From Pelagicoccus sp. (lineage in GTDB: Bacteria; Verrucomicrobiota; Verrucomicrobiia; Opitutales; Opitutaceae): 64,000 nt of DNA. Each line of letters opens with the position of its first letter. Position 1 is the stretch's first letter. The DNA lies in NCBI GenBank assembly GCA_028284635.1, contig JANQRJ010000011.1, positions 62,001 through 126,000 on the forward strand, given 5' to 3'. The position numbers and the translations under genes are program-made. The notes under the pieces are model-generated. The model was not told where the DNA came from. It searched no databases and saw only the letters and a program-made list of their open reading frames with translations. This document shows positions 48,226 to 59,071 of this stretch, one piece after another.

Positions 48226-51200
48226 ATGAAGCTGGTGCCTTTGCGTAGATGTGGACTGTTCTTGTTGCCTGTTTTAAGTTCTTCGGATGCTTCAATATTT
48301 GTTGGTGAAAGCCTATCCAAACTTAGCTGTGAAATTGTCGTTGACGGCGAGCTTTCGGATTGGGGGGGCAGCCACTTCGAGGTTCTAGGCTGCAACTTGC
48401 CGTTCGAGACTTCGTTTTCGGCGCTCTTCCATTCTGGATGGAGCGAGGACGGTCTGTATTTCGCTGCGAAGGTCCACGACGAAGTCCTGCATGCTCCGGC
48501 TAAGGGCTCTGAGGCGTTTCGCGACCAGGACTGCCTGGAGTTGTTCGTCGATGTGCGGGGGCTCGATGCGGGAATCAAGAATCCGATGGCCCGGTTTCAG
48601 AACATGGAATTCGACTACTTTCTGGTCGAGGACGCGGATGGGTCGCAAGAGAGGATCGACGACGGGGACGGGAGAATCGTCTATTCCGACATCGGCTGGA
48701 GGCGGAGGGAAGGAGTCCCTGGGGTCCATCTGGGCACAGTCAGCGAGGTTGCAAAGGGGGAGCGAGGCGCTTCGGTGGCGCTGTCGTTCTCGGGCAGGAG
48801 GATAAGCTTTGCGACCTCCCTTTTTGCGCGTGGGGGATTATATGACGTTTTCCTGAACGGACGGAAGGTTCGGACTGTGGATCTGTTCAGCCTGGGTCAT
48901 TCCTCCTCCCGAATCGTCTTCGAGAGCGGCCTGCTGGACGAGGGCACGCACGAGATCCTGGTGAAGGGAGTGAGGCCTTCTCCGCAAGGAGTCCTGCATG
49001 GCTTGATCAGCCCGGCGGAAGGCGGCGGCTGGCATTTCTGGAACCACGAAGGGCGTATCGAAGAAGGCGTGACGATCGCCTCCGGCCGGTTTTCCGAAGG
49101 CTGGATCGTCGAAGGGCGAATTTCTTGGGAAGCCCTGGCGGGATTCTCCCCCTCCGTGGGAAAGCCCATCCGTTTCGGCTACAAGCTTTACGACGCGGAC
49201 GGACGAGAGGAGAGGAACGGCAGGACCCTTGGGCTGCGACGCCATGGGTCGGGTACGACGGTCGACTGGATGATATTGAATCCCGACCGCTTCCCTAAGG
49301 CGACGCTTGGCGAAAAGGCGGATCCCTCTCGTGCCGACGTGTGGGCGAAGGAGTTTTATTTCCAGGGGCGCTCGTGGGTCGAGTTGGACGTGAAGGTTCC
49401 GGCCGAGCTTTGGAAAGAGGAGGTGCTGCCGTCCTTGGCCTTAAGGCTTGGTGGAAGGGATGTCGGCAGCTTTCCGCTGGGCAGGAGTGCCGGCGGGAGA
49501 TTCCTTTTTCTGAAGCGCTCCTTCCCGACTGCCACCTGGATGGATGAGAAGGGGGGCGAGGGGCCTTTGGAACTTGCGGTGGAAGTCGATCTCCTAGGGG
49601 AGAGGCTCGAGATCGATCTGGAGCTTCTGGTGGAAGAGGGCCGCCGCCGACTCGAGAGTGCTCTGCCGGGGTATCTTATGGCTTCCCTTTCCCCGCCGGT
49701 GTTGGGCATGGCCGCGATGTACCGGGAGTCTGCGGAGGAGCTGTTGCGGCACTATGGCCATGAGCGGAACCGGGACGTCGAGCACTACCACTATCTCCCT
49801 TTCCACGAGGACAAGGCGACTCTCGACCGCTATTCGGACATGTTCATCAGGCATGCGAAGCTTTGGGCGAGCGGTCGGTTCGGAAGCGGCGACGCCCTGC
49901 ACTACTATCACCAGCCTTGGCGGAGCCAGTCCGATGGCTCGTGGCAGTTCTTCCAGCTGGAGCTGCCGAAGGAATTCGATCCGGCGGTCCGCTATCCGAT
50001 ATGGATTCGGCCTCACTTCGAGAACAAGCGCGGCTTTTCGCGGTTGAACGTGCTGGCCAGGCACTTGGAGTTTTCGGAGGGCCTGCTTCCTTTGCAGAAG
50101 ACCAGCGGCGACGGGATCTGGATCCAGCTGCACGGTCGGGGAAACAGCTTCGAGACGCTGGGCGACGAGGAGTATCTCCATGTTCTAGACTGGATAGGGC
50201 GACGGTTTCCGGAGAGCGCGGGCGACGTGAGGCTGCGCGGCATATCTGTCGGCGCTCGTTCGGCTTTCCTCTTCGCCTCGCGGTGGACCGACAGGCCTTC
50301 GCTGGTCTACGCCAAGGGTCCCGCTATTCGTCGGCCTCTCGATCCGGAGCGGGCCAGGAGCCTGTATGGCGACGATAACCATTTCCGCTGGCTGACCGGC
50401 GGCTTCGAGGACAAGGCCGTCAACTTGTGTAACATGCCTCTTTGCGTGATCGTGGGAGAAAAGGACCGTCGCAACTTGAGGAACGCCGCCTTGTTGCATC
50501 GGATGGTCGAGAATCCGCAATATGGATACCAGTTTGATGTCGTGCCCGGAGCCGGCCACGACATTCCCGGCAGGCTGGTTCCCGAGATGGCGATCAGTCC
50601 GAAGAGGAACGGACGCGTCCCCTCTTCCTTTTTCGTGACTAACGACAGCTTGAGATATGGGAAGGCCTACGGCGTCGAGGCCGAAGAGAAGACGCGCGAC
50701 TGGGAGCCGTTCTCCTTCAAGGCAAGCAGGCAGCTGCGCTTTTCCGAATGGAACATACAGACCTCGAACCTGCAGGCCTTTTCCATGGACCTGGGGAGGC
50801 TGGGCGGTTCGGTCGGAGAATCGGTCTCGCTTTCCGTCGATGGCCAGCCTCTGCCTTTGGCTGGAATCGATGTCGGCGAAAAGCTCTACATTGAAAGAAG
50901 GGGAGCCCAATGGGCTGTTGGCGACCGCGCGTCTGTCGAGGGAGTCTTGCGGAAGAGGCCGGGCCTTCAGGGACCGATAGGCGATATCGAGAAGGAAGGC
51001 TTCCTGATCGTCTACGGCACCCAGGATCCTGAGATGGAGCATATTCTTTTCGAGAGGGCCAAGTGCATCGTGAGACACAGGCTAGGCTCGGACGTGGGCC
51101 AGTGGTCCTGGGGGATATTCGAGGTGAAGGCCGATGCGGAGGTGACCGCTGAGGACATCGGCAGGCGCAGCCTTTGGCTGATCGGCAACGAGCGGGAGAA

Positions 51201-51522
51201 CGCGGTCCTGGCCCGCATGGCTGACTCGCTGCCCTTCGGCCTCGACGACTCGGGAGCTCGGGTCGCTGACCGTTCGTGGCGGGGCGACTCCCTTTTCCTG
51301 GAGGCCATCTGCCCGAATCCTCTGAATCCGGAACGCTACGTCTATGTCGAGGCCGGCCAGTCGATGAAGTGCTACTATGCGGAGATCCTCGCCAATCGCA
51401 GCTTTGACTTCGCCCTGTCGGAGATCGATCTCAAGACCAACGCCGCCGTCGCCCTTGGGGTGTTCGATGCGGACTGGCGCCTCGAGGAAGGTCGGGCCAA
51501 GGTCTGGGACAACTCCGACTAG
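48226..51522 (+). CDS. Secreted CBM9-like and alpha/beta-hydrolase (esterase-like) protein
   Basis: 1098 residues from the ATG at 48226, chosen because MKLVPLRRCGLFLLPVLSSSDA forms a signal peptide; the frame is open from 48172. Residues about 40-310 contain a carbohydrate-binding domain of the CBM9 type, split by an insert (IVVDGELSDWGGSHF; WSEDGLYFAAKVHDEVLH; QDCLELFVDVRG). Residues about 480-790 form an alpha/beta-hydrolase: LRGISVGARSAFLFASRW with the probable Ser nucleophile near residue 673, PLCVIVGEKDRRN and VVPGAGHDIPG with the likely His. The C-terminal 300 residues are unassigned. It probably acts on an acylated polysaccharide outside the cell. The base composition turns GC-rich after its first 40 codons. 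Confidence 0.78.
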   Translation: MKLVPLRRCGLFLLPVLSSSDASIFVGESLSKLSCEIVVDGELSDWGGSHFEVLGCNLPFETSFSALFHSGWSEDGLYFAAKVHDEVLHAPAKGSEAFRDQDCLELFVDVRGLDAGIKNPMARFQNMEFDYFLVEDADGSQERIDDGDGRIVYSDIGWRRREGVPGVHLGTVSEVAKGERGASVALSFSGRRISFATSLFARGGLYDVFLNGRKVRTVDLFSLGHSSSRIVFESGLLDEGTHEILVKGVRPSPQGVLHGLISPAEGGGWHFWNHEGRIEEGVTIASGRFSEGWIVEGRISWEALAGFSPSVGKPIRFGYKLYDADGREERNGRTLGLRRHGSGTTVDWMILNPDRFPKATLGEKADPSRADVWAKEFYFQGRSWVELDVKVPAELWKEEVLPSLALRLGGRDVGSFPLGRSAGGRFLFLKRSFPTATWMDEKGGEGPLELAVEVDLLGERLEIDLELLVEEGRRRLESALPGYLMASLSPPVLGMAAMYRESAEELLRHYGHERNRDVEHYHYLPFHEDKATLDRYSDMFIRHAKLWASGRFGSGDALHYYHQPWRSQSDGSWQFFQLELPKEFDPAVRYPIWIRPHFENKRGFSRLNVLARHLEFSEGLLPLQKTSGDGIWIQLHGRGNSFETLGDEEYLHVLDWIGRRFPESAGDVRLRGISVGARSAFLFASRWTDRPSLVYAKGPAIRRPLDPERARSLYGDDNHFRWLTGGFEDKAVNLCNMPLCVIVGEKDRRNLRNAALLHRMVENPQYGYQFDVVPGAGHDIPGRLVPEMAISPKRNGRVPSSFFVTNDSLRYGKAYGVEAEEKTRDWEPFSFKASRQLRFSEWNIQTSNLQAFSMDLGRLGGSVGESVSLSVDGQPLPLAGIDVGEKLYIERRGAQWAVGDRASVEGVLRKRPGLQGPIGDIEKEGFLIVYGTQDPEMEHILFERAKCIVRHRLGSDVGQWSWGIFEVKADAEVTAEDIGRRSLWLIGNERENAVLARMADSLPFGLDDSGARVADRSWRGDSLFLEAICPNPLNPERYVYVEAGQSMKCYYAEILANRSFDFALSEIDLKTNAAVALGVFDADWRLEEGRAKVWDNSD

Positions 51523-51833
51523 TATCCTGTGCAAGGGTTAGATTCTGCTCTTCTTACTTTATTTGTATAAGTCTCTCCCATCTGATTATCGCTTGAGGGC
51601 TATCTTTTGCATATTCTGCTTGCCTGGCTAGCTTCCTGGCTTCACACACCTCGCTCCCGATTTCCGCTCCATAGGCTTCTCCTTCAGAGAAACCGCCCAG
51701 AAGCGTCTTGGAAAATAGCATGAAACGGCAGGGTTTTTGCCGCGTTCTGCTTTTTATTCTTTTCCGGTAGAAAATACTTGCCGGGCTTACTTCTTACGAT
51801 ACCGTCACGCTCTTTTCTCAAAATTTCACCACC
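51523..51833 (+). promoter_or_regulatory. Leader region of the str operon
   Basis: This 311-bp gene-free stretch precedes rpsL. AT-rich patches near 51558 (TGTATAAG) and 51767 (TAGAAAATACT) could be -10 boxes, but no convincing -35 partner can be fixed by eye. Since a strong ribosomal operon starts here, at least one promoter must lie in this region. Confidence 0.45.
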
Positions 51834-52214
51834 ATGCCTACTATTAACCAGCTAGTCCGAAAGGGTCGCCAAGTGATCCGGGCCAAGTCCAAGTCGCGCG
51901 CCTTGGAGTCGAACCCGTTTCGTCGCGGCGTGTGCGTGCAGGTAATGACCCGTACGCCTAAGAAGCCGAATTCGGCTATCCGCAAAGTGGCTAAGGTCCG
52001 TCTTACCAACGGCTACGAGGTGATCGCCTACATTCCGGACGAGGGGCACAATCTTCAGGAGCACAGCATCGTGCTCGTTCGTGGCGGTCGTGTGAAAGAC
52101 TTGCCTGGCGTACGCTATCATATAGTACGCGGCACCCTCGATGCTCAAGGCGTGGAAAAGCGTCGCCGTAGCCGCTCCAAGTACGGAGTCAAGCGCCCGA
52201 AGGACAAGAAGTAA
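51834..52214 (+). CDS. rpsL: 30S ribosomal protein S12
   Basis: 126 residues, standard. S12 lies at the decoding centre. The loop [18 protein letters not shown] has the usual Lys associated with streptomycin sensitivity. The C-terminal segment [20 protein letters not shown] is also standard. First gene of the str operon. Confidence 0.99.
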   Translation: MPTINQLVRKGRQVIRAKSKSRALESNPFRRGVCVQVMTRTPKKPNSAIRKVAKVRLTNGYEVIAYIPDEGHNLQEHSIVLVRGGRVKDLPGVRYHIVRGTLDAQGVEKRRRSRSKYGVKRPKDKK

Positions 52215-52230
52215 GGAGAGTTTTTAGACC

Positions 52231-52704
52231 ATGTCACGTCGCAGAAGAGCTAATAAGAGACCGGCCAAGCCGGACGCCCGTTACGGCAGCCCCTTGGTTG
52301 GCCGTCTGGTCAACACCGTCATGCGCGACGGCAAGAAGACCCTCGCGGAACGTATCGTCTATTCCGCGTTCGAGCGCGTTGCGGAGAAGCTCGGCAAGGG
52401 CGACCCGATCGACCTGCTGCTCGGCGCTTTGGAAAACGCCCGTCCTCGCCTCGAGGTGAAGAGCCGCCGCGTCGGTGGCGCGACCTATCAGGTGCCGGTC
52501 GAGATTTCCTACGATCGCCAGGAGTCGCTTGCCTTTCGCTGGATCGTAAACGCCGCGGCCGCCCGACGGGGTCTCCCCATGAGAGAGGCTCTGGCTTTGG
52601 AAATCATCGATGCCTACAATAACACCGGCTCGATAGTGAAGAAGAAGGACGACACCCACAAGATGGCCCAGTCCAATCGAGCTTTTGCCCACCTCCGCTG
52701 GTAA
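52231..52704 (+). CDS. rpsG: 30S ribosomal protein S7
   Basis: 157 residues. S7 nucleates assembly of the 30S head. The basic N-terminus ([20 protein letters not shown]) and the 16S-binding helices ([39 protein letters not shown]) are conserved. Preceded by AAGGAGAG and located 16 bases after rpsL. Confidence 0.99.
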   Translation: MSRRRRANKRPAKPDARYGSPLVGRLVNTVMRDGKKTLAERIVYSAFERVAEKLGKGDPIDLLLGALENARPRLEVKSRRVGGATYQVPVEISYDRQESLAFRWIVNAAAARRGLPMREALALEIIDAYNNTGSIVKKKDDTHKMAQSNRAFAHLRW

Positions 52705-52731
52705 TCCCGGATCTCGTTTTGTTCTTTGTAA

Positions 52732-54876
52732 ATGTCAGTCTCCCTCACAGAGCATTCGCCCAGAAACGGCGCCGACAGACCGGTGCCGATGGAGTGGACG
52801 CGTAACATTGGCATCGCGGCGCACATCGATGCAGGGAAGACCACGACTACGGAACGCATTCTTTATTACACGGGCGTAGTTCACAAGATCGGCGAGGTGC
52901 ACGACGGCAACGCCGTGACCGATTTCATGGAGCAGGAGCGCGAGCGCGGCATCACCATTACGTCTGCCGCCATTTCCTGTCGTTGGAAACCGCGCTTCGG
53001 TCCGTTCAAGGGGGTCGATCACCTCGTGAACATTATCGATACGCCAGGCCACGTTGATTTCACCGCTGAGGTAGAACGTTCGCTGCGAGTGCTCGATGGA
53101 GCAGTCGCAGTTTTTTGTGCCGTCGCAGGGGTGCAGCCCCAGTCTGAAACCGTTTGGCGCCAGGCTGACAAGTACCACGTTCCCCGTATCGCCTTCATCA
53201 ACAAGATGGATCGCGTTGGCGCCGACTTCCTGGCCGCCGTCGAGGACATGCGTAGCAAGCTGGGAGCGAACGCCCATCCGCTGATGCTTAACATCGGGGA
53301 AGGGGAGGATTTTTCCGGATTGGTCGATCTGGTGCGCAACAACGCTTTCAAGTTCGACGAATCCGACCCCATGGGAGTCAATGTTATCGAGATCGACATC
53401 CCCTCCGAGATGGCTGCCGAGGTCGCTTCCTATCGCGAGTCGCTTATCGAGGCTGTTGCCGAGTGCGACGACGAGCTTGCTGAGGCCTATCTGGGCGGCG
53501 AAGAGATTTCTGGCGACCAGCTTGTGCTGGCGATCCGCAAGGCAACCGTCTCTCTACAGTTCGTCGGCGTTATCCCTGGTTCCGCTTTCAAGAACAAGGG
53601 CGTGCAAAGCGTGCTCGACGCGGTCGTCAACTACTTGCCCAGCCCGCTCGACATGCCGGCTATGCCAGGCCATGCCGAAGACGATTCCATTGTCGAGATC
53701 GAGGCTGACGACGCCGGCAAGGCCGCCGCTTTGGCCTTCAAGCTTTGGAGCGATCCCTATGTCGGCAAGCTCGTCTTCGTCCGCGTCTACAGCGGCACGA
53801 TCAAGAAGGGCGACCTGCTTTACAATCCCCGCACCCGCAAGTCCGAACGCGTCAGTCGCATCCTCCAGATGAAGGCCGACAGTCGCGAAGACCTGGAGCA
53901 AGTTCGCTCCGGCGATATTTGCGCGGTAGTCGGTATCAAGAATGTGGCTACAGGCGACACGCTCGCCGAAAAGAACCTAGGTTTGGCCCTTGAGCCGCCC
54001 ACGTTCCCCGAAGCTGTCATCTCCATGTCGATCGAGCCGAAGACCTCGGCCGATCAGGACAAGATGTCCGTCGGCTTGGCCCGCTTGTCCGAAGAGGATC
54101 CGACTTTCGTGGTATCCTCCAACGAGGAAACCGGTCAGACGATTATCTCCGGCATGGGCGAGCTTCACCTCGAAATCATCCGCGACCGCCTTTTCCGCGA
54201 GTTCAAGGTTGAAGCCAATTCCGGCAAGCCGCAGATCGCCTACAAGGAAACGATCACCCAGGCGGCCGATGGGGAAGGGAAGTTCGTTCGCCAGTCCGGC
54301 GGCAAGGGGCAGTACGGCCATGCGGTCATCAAGATCGAGCCCCAGGAGGCTGGCAAGGGCCTGGAAATCGTCAACGAGACGGTCGGCGGTTCCATCCCCA
54401 AGGAGTTCATCAAGCCAACCATGGACGGCATCAAGGAAGCGACCCGCAACGGGGTCGTGGCCAGCTATCCTGTAGTTGATTTGAAAGTACGCATCGTCGA
54501 CGGCTCCTTCCACGAAGTCGACTCCTCGGAAGCCGCCTTCAAGATGGCTGGCATCTTCGCCCTGAAGGACGCCCTGCAAAAAGCCGAGTGCGTGCTCCTC
54601 GAACCGATCATGAAGGTCGAAGTCTCCACGCCCGAGGAATTCCAGGGCGACGTGATTGGCGACCTCAACCGTCGCCGCGGGCAGATTCTCAACATGGAGA
54701 GCAGGGGCGCCCTCGCCAACGTTTCCGCCAGCGTGCCGCTCGAGACCATGTTCGGCTACGCGACCGACGTGCGTTCGCTCTCCAAGGGTCGGGCCAACTA
54801 TGCCATGGAGCCATCCCATTTCGAGGCGGTTCCGCCGAACATCCTTCAGAAAATCGTCAATCAGGGCCTCTTCTAG
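52732..54876 (+). CDS. fusA: Translation elongation factor G
   Basis: 714 residues, full length. EF-G drives ribosomal translocation. The G domain shows [15 protein letters not shown] (G1), [10 protein letters not shown] (G2), DTPGHVDFT (G3) and NKMDRVGAD (G4). Domains II-V follow, with [14 protein letters not shown] and [12 protein letters not shown]. The usual tuf gene between fusA and rpsJ is absent; rpsJ begins 27 bases on. An N-terminal extension of about 18 residues precedes the conserved start. Confidence 0.99.
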   Translation: MSVSLTEHSPRNGADRPVPMEWTRNIGIAAHIDAGKTTTTERILYYTGVVHKIGEVHDGNAVTDFMEQERERGITITSAAISCRWKPRFGPFKGVDHLVNIIDTPGHVDFTAEVERSLRVLDGAVAVFCAVAGVQPQSETVWRQADKYHVPRIAFINKMDRVGADFLAAVEDMRSKLGANAHPLMLNIGEGEDFSGLVDLVRNNAFKFDESDPMGVNVIEIDIPSEMAAEVASYRESLIEAVAECDDELAEAYLGGEEISGDQLVLAIRKATVSLQFVGVIPGSAFKNKGVQSVLDAVVNYLPSPLDMPAMPGHAEDDSIVEIEADDAGKAAALAFKLWSDPYVGKLVFVRVYSGTIKKGDLLYNPRTRKSERVSRILQMKADSREDLEQVRSGDICAVVGIKNVATGDTLAEKNLGLALEPPTFPEAVISMSIEPKTSADQDKMSVGLARLSEEDPTFVVSSNEETGQTIISGMGELHLEIIRDRLFREFKVEANSGKPQIAYKETITQAADGEGKFVRQSGGKGQYGHAVIKIEPQEAGKGLEIVNETVGGSIPKEFIKPTMDGIKEATRNGVVASYPVVDLKVRIVDGSFHEVDSSEAAFKMAGIFALKDALQKAECVLLEPIMKVEVSTPEEFQGDVIGDLNRRRGQILNMESRGALANVSASVPLETMFGYATDVRSLSKGRANYAMEPSHFEAVPPNILQKIVNQGLF

Positions 54877-54903
54877 GCCTCTCGCCAATTCTACCGTACG
54901 AAC

Positions 54904-55212
54904 ATGACAGGACAGAAAATCCGTATCAGACTTCAAGGTTTCGACTATCGAGTAATCGATCAGTCCGCGTCGGAAATCGTGGATACTGCCAAGCGCTCCG
55001 GCGCTCGCGTTTCCGGACCGGTTCCCCTGCCCACGCGCATCGAGAAGGTATCCGTCAACCGATCTCCGCACGTCGACAAGAAGTCGATGGAGCAATTCGA
55101 GATTCGCACGCACAAGCGCCTGTTGGACATCGTCGAGCCGACTGCCCAAACCGTCGATGAGCTCAAGAAGCTCAATCTCCCCTCCGGAGTCGACATCACC
55201 ATTAACGTATAG
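54904..55212 (+). CDS. rpsJ: 30S ribosomal protein S10
   Basis: 102 residues, standard. S10 is also NusE, the partner of NusG and NusB in antitermination. [18 protein letters not shown] and the loop [24 protein letters not shown] are conserved. It opens the S10 operon and is followed by a 107-bp spacer before rplC. Confidence 0.99.
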   Translation: MTGQKIRIRLQGFDYRVIDQSASEIVDTAKRSGARVSGPVPLPTRIEKVSVNRSPHVDKKSMEQFEIRTHKRLLDIVEPTAQTVDELKKLNLPSGVDITINV

Positions 55213-55319
55213 AAGAAGCGGATACACTAAACAGAACAATTTCGTCCTGCGCTCGTGGGACGCTAATGTGGGTCTACTAAAAACGGCGGCAGTCCTGCCT
55301 CCACCTACCTCTTAGAACT

Positions 55320-55958
55320 ATGAACTACACGCTATTAGGCAAAAAGCTGGGCATGACCCAGGTTTATGGCAGCGACAACCAAGTCGTCCCTGTCACCGTC
55401 CTGCAAGCCGGCCCCTGCCCGGTCATGCAGGTCAAGACCGTCGAGTCGGACGGCTACAACGCTATCCAGATCGGCTTCGGAGCCAAGAAGGATAAGAACG
55501 CGGGCAAGGCAGCTCTCGGCCACGCCAAGAAGGCAGGCGTCGCCACTGCTCCTCGCGTCATCCGCGAAGTGCGCAGCGATTCCGCTATCGACATCGCCGC
55601 AGGCGACGTGCTCGACGTAAGCAAGTTCGAAGTCGGCAAGAAGGTCGACGTCATCGGCGCCACCAAAGGCAAGGGCTTTGCCGGCGTCATGAAGCGATTC
55701 AACACCAAGGGCGGTCCCGCCTCCCACGGTTCGATGTTCCACCGCCGCATCGGCTCCATCGGTCTCTGCCAATGGCCGGGCCACGTCTTCAAGAACCAGA
55801 AGATGCCGGGCCACATGGGAGCCAAGCAGCGCACCATCCAGAATCTCGAGATCGTCAGCATCGACGCCGAGAAGAACCTCATCCTAGTCAAGGGAGGCAT
55901 CCCAGGCGCCAATGGCGACACGGTGATGATCCGCTCCGCGATCAAGGCCAAGAAGTAA
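55320..55958 (+). CDS. rplC: 50S ribosomal protein L3
   Basis: 212 residues. L3 reaches into the peptidyl-transferase region through its extended loop. Conserved segments: LGKKLGMTQVYG at the start, GKGFAGVMKRFNTKGGPASHGSM and PGHMGAKQRTIQNLEIV. The order rpsJ-rplC-rplD is normal. Confidence 0.98.
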   Translation: MNYTLLGKKLGMTQVYGSDNQVVPVTVLQAGPCPVMQVKTVESDGYNAIQIGFGAKKDKNAGKAALGHAKKAGVATAPRVIREVRSDSAIDIAAGDVLDVSKFEVGKKVDVIGATKGKGFAGVMKRFNTKGGPASHGSMFHRRIGSIGLCQWPGHVFKNQKMPGHMGAKQRTIQNLEIVSIDAEKNLILVKGGIPGANGDTVMIRSAIKAKK

Positions 55959-55977
55959 GGGAGGAGACTGACTGATC

Positions 55978-56613
55978 ATGAAGATTAAGCTTTTCAACAA
56001 CGACGGCAGTGCCAACGGCGAAGCGGAATTCGAAGGACTTCCCGCGTTCGAAGGCGATAAAGGCCTCCAGGCAGTCAAGGAAGTGGTCGTCGCCCAGGCG
56101 GCCAACGCTCGCCAAGGCAGCGCCAATTCCAAGACCCGCGCCGAAGTGCGTGGCGGTGGCAAGAAACCCTGGAAGCAGAAGGGCACCGGCCGAGCTCGAG
56201 CCGGCTCCACCCGTTCCCCCATCTGGGTCGGCGGTGGCGTGGTCTTCGGCCCCAAGCCTCGCGACTACTCCAAGAAGATTAACAAGAAGGTCCGCTCCCT
56301 CGCTTTCCGCCGTGCCCTGTTTGACCGGGTCAGCGACGGCTCGCTTGTGGTAGTAGAGTCCCTCGACATCGCTCCCGCGAAAACCAGCGTTGCTGCCAAG
56401 CTGGTTCGCAGCATCGCTCCTAAGGGCAAGGCGCTTGTCCTCGACAAGGAGTTCAGCGACACCTCCATCCTCGCCCTGCGCAATATCGCCGGGATCGATC
56501 TGGAGGAAGCCGCCTATGTCAGCGTCTCGGACCTCTGCCAGTTCCAAACTATCATCGTCACGCGTTCCGGCCTCGAAACGCTGATCGAGCGAGCGAAAGG
56601 AGACTCGAAATGA
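55978..56613 (+). CDS. rplD: 50S ribosomal protein L4
   Basis: 211 residues. L4 lines the exit tunnel; in some bacteria it represses its operon. The tunnel-loop segment TRAEVRGGGKKPWKQKGTGRARAGSTRSP is present. A strong GGAGGAGAC element precedes the ATG. The last 4 bases overlap rplW (ATGA). Confidence 0.98.
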   Translation: MKIKLFNNDGSANGEAEFEGLPAFEGDKGLQAVKEVVVAQAANARQGSANSKTRAEVRGGGKKPWKQKGTGRARAGSTRSPIWVGGGVVFGPKPRDYSKKINKKVRSLAFRRALFDRVSDGSLVVVESLDIAPAKTSVAAKLVRSIAPKGKALVLDKEFSDTSILALRNIAGIDLEEAAYVSVSDLCQFQTIIVTRSGLETLIERAKGDSK

Positions 56614-56897
56614 TTCACACCGACAAGATCATCAAGTCGCTACGCCTGACCGAGAAGACCAACGCCCAGTCATCCGAGATCGGGCAGTACACCTTCGAAG
56701 TCTTCAAGGACGCCAGCAAAGGCAGCATCAAGGCCGCCGTTGAGAAGGTATTCGACGTCACCGTCAAGCGGGTCAACGTCATGAACCAGATCGGCAAGCC
56801 GCGTCGCAACCGCAAGACCGGCAAGACCACGCGTCGCGCCGGCATCAAGAAGGCGATCGTGACCCTCAAGCAGGGCGACACCATCGAAATCGTCTAA
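56610..56897 (+). CDS. rplW: 50S ribosomal protein L23
   Basis: 95 residues. L23 sits at the tunnel exit and docks trigger factor and SRP. Conserved KSLRLTEKTNAQ at the start and VKRVNVMNQIGKPRRNRK are visible. It starts within the rplD stop codon, so the two are coupled. Confidence 0.97.
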   Translation: MIHTDKIIKSLRLTEKTNAQSSEIGQYTFEVFKDASKGSIKAAVEKVFDVTVKRVNVMNQIGKPRRNRKTGKTTRRAGIKKAIVTLKQGDTIEIV

Positions 56898-56917
56898 GCT
56901 CCAGGAGATCATTCGAC

Positions 56918-57772
56918 ATGGCTATCAAGAGTTTCAATCCCGTCACCCCCACTCAGCGCTTCGCTCAGATCCAGACCAAGGATGTCGCCAACAAGCGCCC
57001 GGAGAAGGCCCTGACCACTCCCAAGAACAAGAAGGCCGGCCGCAACTGCTACGGCCGCATCACCATGCGCCGACGAGGCGGAGGGCACAAGCAGCTCTAC
57101 CGCGTTATCGACTTCAAGCGCAACAAGTTCGACATTCCCGGCAAGGTGCAGGCGATCGAGTACGATCCCAACCGTTCCGCCTACATCGCCCTCGTGGCTT
57201 ACGCGGATGGCGAAAAGCGCTACATCATCGCTCCATCCGGGCTGAAGGCAGGTGACAAGGTTCTCTCTTCGCAGAAGATGATCGCCTTCGAGGCCGGCAA
57301 CGCCATGCCGCTCGAGTTCATCCCGCCCACTACCAAGGTCCACGCCGTCGAGCTGCTCCCCGGCAAGGGCGCCCAGCTCGCCCGCTCGGCAGGCAACGCC
57401 ATCGAGCTTATCAACCTCGAAGGCGACAACGCCCAGATCAAGCTGCCCTCCGGCGAACTTCGTCTGGTCAGCAAGAAGTGCATGGCCACCATCGGCGCCG
57501 TCGGCAACTCCGAGCGCAAGAACGTCATCGTCGGCAAGGCCGGCCGCAGCCGTTGGCTCGGCAAGCGTCCCCGTGTTCGCGGCGTTGTCATGAATCCGGT
57601 CGACCATCCCAACGGCGGTGGCGAGGCCAAGAGCAAGGGCGGCGGCGGCCGTCAGATGCTGGTATCCCCCTGGGGACAGCTCGCCAAAGGCTTCCCGACC
57701 CGTCGCAAGTCCAAGGAGAGCAACAGCCTAATCCTCGTCCGTCGCAACGGACGGAAAATGAAGAACAAATAA
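56918..57772 (+). CDS. rplB: 50S ribosomal protein L2
   Basis: 284 residues, slightly longer than the usual 275. L2 is needed for peptidyl transfer and subunit joining. [21 protein letters not shown] and the catalytic-region segment [20 protein letters not shown], which contains the conserved His, are present. It begins 20 bases after rplW. Confidence 0.98.
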   Translation: MAIKSFNPVTPTQRFAQIQTKDVANKRPEKALTTPKNKKAGRNCYGRITMRRRGGGHKQLYRVIDFKRNKFDIPGKVQAIEYDPNRSAYIALVAYADGEKRYIIAPSGLKAGDKVLSSQKMIAFEAGNAMPLEFIPPTTKVHAVELLPGKGAQLARSAGNAIELINLEGDNAQIKLPSGELRLVSKKCMATIGAVGNSERKNVIVGKAGRSRWLGKRPRVRGVVMNPVDHPNGGGEAKSKGGGGRQMLVSPWGQLAKGFPTRRKSKESNSLILVRRNGRKMKNK

Positions 57773-57788
57773 GAGAGGAACAGAGAAC

Positions 57789-58052
57789 ATGCGTTCAGCA
57801 AAAAAAGGATATTTCATCGACCCCAGTCTCGAGAAGAAGGTGCTAGCAGCTCAGGCAAATAATGATCGCAAGCCGATCCAAACTTGGTCTCGCCGTTCTA
57901 CCATCACACCAGACTTCGTAGGTCTAAACTTCAATGTTCACAACGGCAAGGCGTTCATACCTGTCCATGTGACCGAAAACATGGTGAATCACAAGCTGGG
58001 CGAATTCTCCCAGACGCGCACCTTCAAGGCGCACGGCGGCAGCAAGAAATAG
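57789..58052 (+). CDS. rpsS: 30S ribosomal protein S19
   Basis: 87 residues, standard. S19 contacts S13 and the A-site finger in the 30S head. [24 protein letters not shown] and [13 protein letters not shown] are conserved. A GAGAGGAAC element precedes the ATG. Confidence 0.98.
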   Translation: MRSAKKGYFIDPSLEKKVLAAQANNDRKPIQTWSRRSTITPDFVGLNFNVHNGKAFIPVHVTENMVNHKLGEFSQTRTFKAHGGSKK

Positions 58053-58079
58053 CAGCCCGCGAAAGGAGCCACACCAGCC

Positions 58080-58415
58080 ATGCAAGTACAAGCACGCACC
58101 AAATACGCTCGAATGTCGCCCAAGAAGGTGATCGAGGTCGCCCGCGTCATCCGCGGCAAGAACGCGAACTCCGCCCTCGAGCTGCTCAAGTTCATCCCGC
58201 GCAAGTCGGCCGCTCTGCTCTCCAAGACGCTGCAGTCCGCCATCGCCAACGCGGAAAACAACCACGACCTCTCCGGCGACTCCCTCGTCGTAGAGCAAGC
58301 CACCGTGGAGCAGGGGCCCGCCCTCAAGCGCTTCAAGGCAGCCGCTCGCGGCGGCGTCGCCAAGCGCAAGAAGCGCATGTCCCACATCCGCATCGTCCTG
58401 TCAGACAACCTCTAG
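58080..58415 (+). CDS. rplV: 50S ribosomal protein L22
   Basis: 111 residues. L22 lines the exit tunnel with its beta-hairpin. KYARMSPKKVIEVARVIRGKN and the hairpin tip GGVAKRKKRMSHIRIVLSD are recognisable. It follows S19 in the usual order. Confidence 0.97.
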   Translation: MQVQARTKYARMSPKKVIEVARVIRGKNANSALELLKFIPRKSAALLSKTLQSAIANAENNHDLSGDSLVVEQATVEQGPALKRFKAAARGGVAKRKKRMSHIRIVLSDNL

Positions 58416-58427
58416 CAAAACGCACAC

Positions 58428-59051
58428 ATGGGTCAGAAAACGCATCCGATAGGATTCCGCCTCTCCGTCAACCGCAACTGGCAGTCCCGCTGGTTCGCCC
58501 GCAAGAACGAGTTCGCCGACACGCTGCACGAGGATCACATCATCCGCTCCAAGCTGATGGAGAAGCTCAAGTACGCCAGCGTGCCCCGCATTTTCATCGA
58601 GCGCGCCTCCAACCGCGTCCGCGTCAAGATCTTCACCGCCCGTCCCGGCATCGTAATCGGACGCAAGGGCCAGGAGATCGAGAAGATCAAGGACGAGCTC
58701 TCCAAGGCCACCGGCAGGGAGATCCTTCTCGACATCCAGGAAGTCAAGAAGCCCGAGCTCGACGCAGCCCTCGTGGCCGAAAACGTCGCCCTGCAGCTCG
58801 AGCGCCGCATCTCCTTCCGCCGCGCCATGAAGAAAGCCGTGCAGATCACCATGTCGCTCGGCGCTAAGGGCATAAAGATCCAGGTCGGCGGCCGTCTCGG
58901 TGGAGCGGACATCGCTCGTACCGAAGTGCAGCGCCAGGGCTCCGTGCCCCTTCACACGCTGCGCGAGGAAATCGACTACGGCACCGCCGAAGCCCGCACT
59001 GTCTACGGCATCATCGGCATCAAGTGCTGGATATTCAACAAGGAAGACTAA
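58428..59051 (+). CDS. rpsC: 30S ribosomal protein S3
   Basis: 207 residues, shorter than the roughly 230 of many bacteria because the C-terminal tail is brief. S3 forms part of the mRNA entry site. The KH domain with [16 protein letters not shown] (GRKG loop) and the C-terminal [13 protein letters not shown] are intact. Twelve bases separate it from rplV. Confidence 0.98.
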   Translation: MGQKTHPIGFRLSVNRNWQSRWFARKNEFADTLHEDHIIRSKLMEKLKYASVPRIFIERASNRVRVKIFTARPGIVIGRKGQEIEKIKDELSKATGREILLDIQEVKKPELDAALVAENVALQLERRISFRRAMKKAVQITMSLGAKGIKIQVGGRLGGADIARTEVQRQGSVPLHTLREEIDYGTAEARTVYGIIGIKCWIFNKED

Positions 59052-59071
59052 GAGCCAAACCGTAACGAGCC

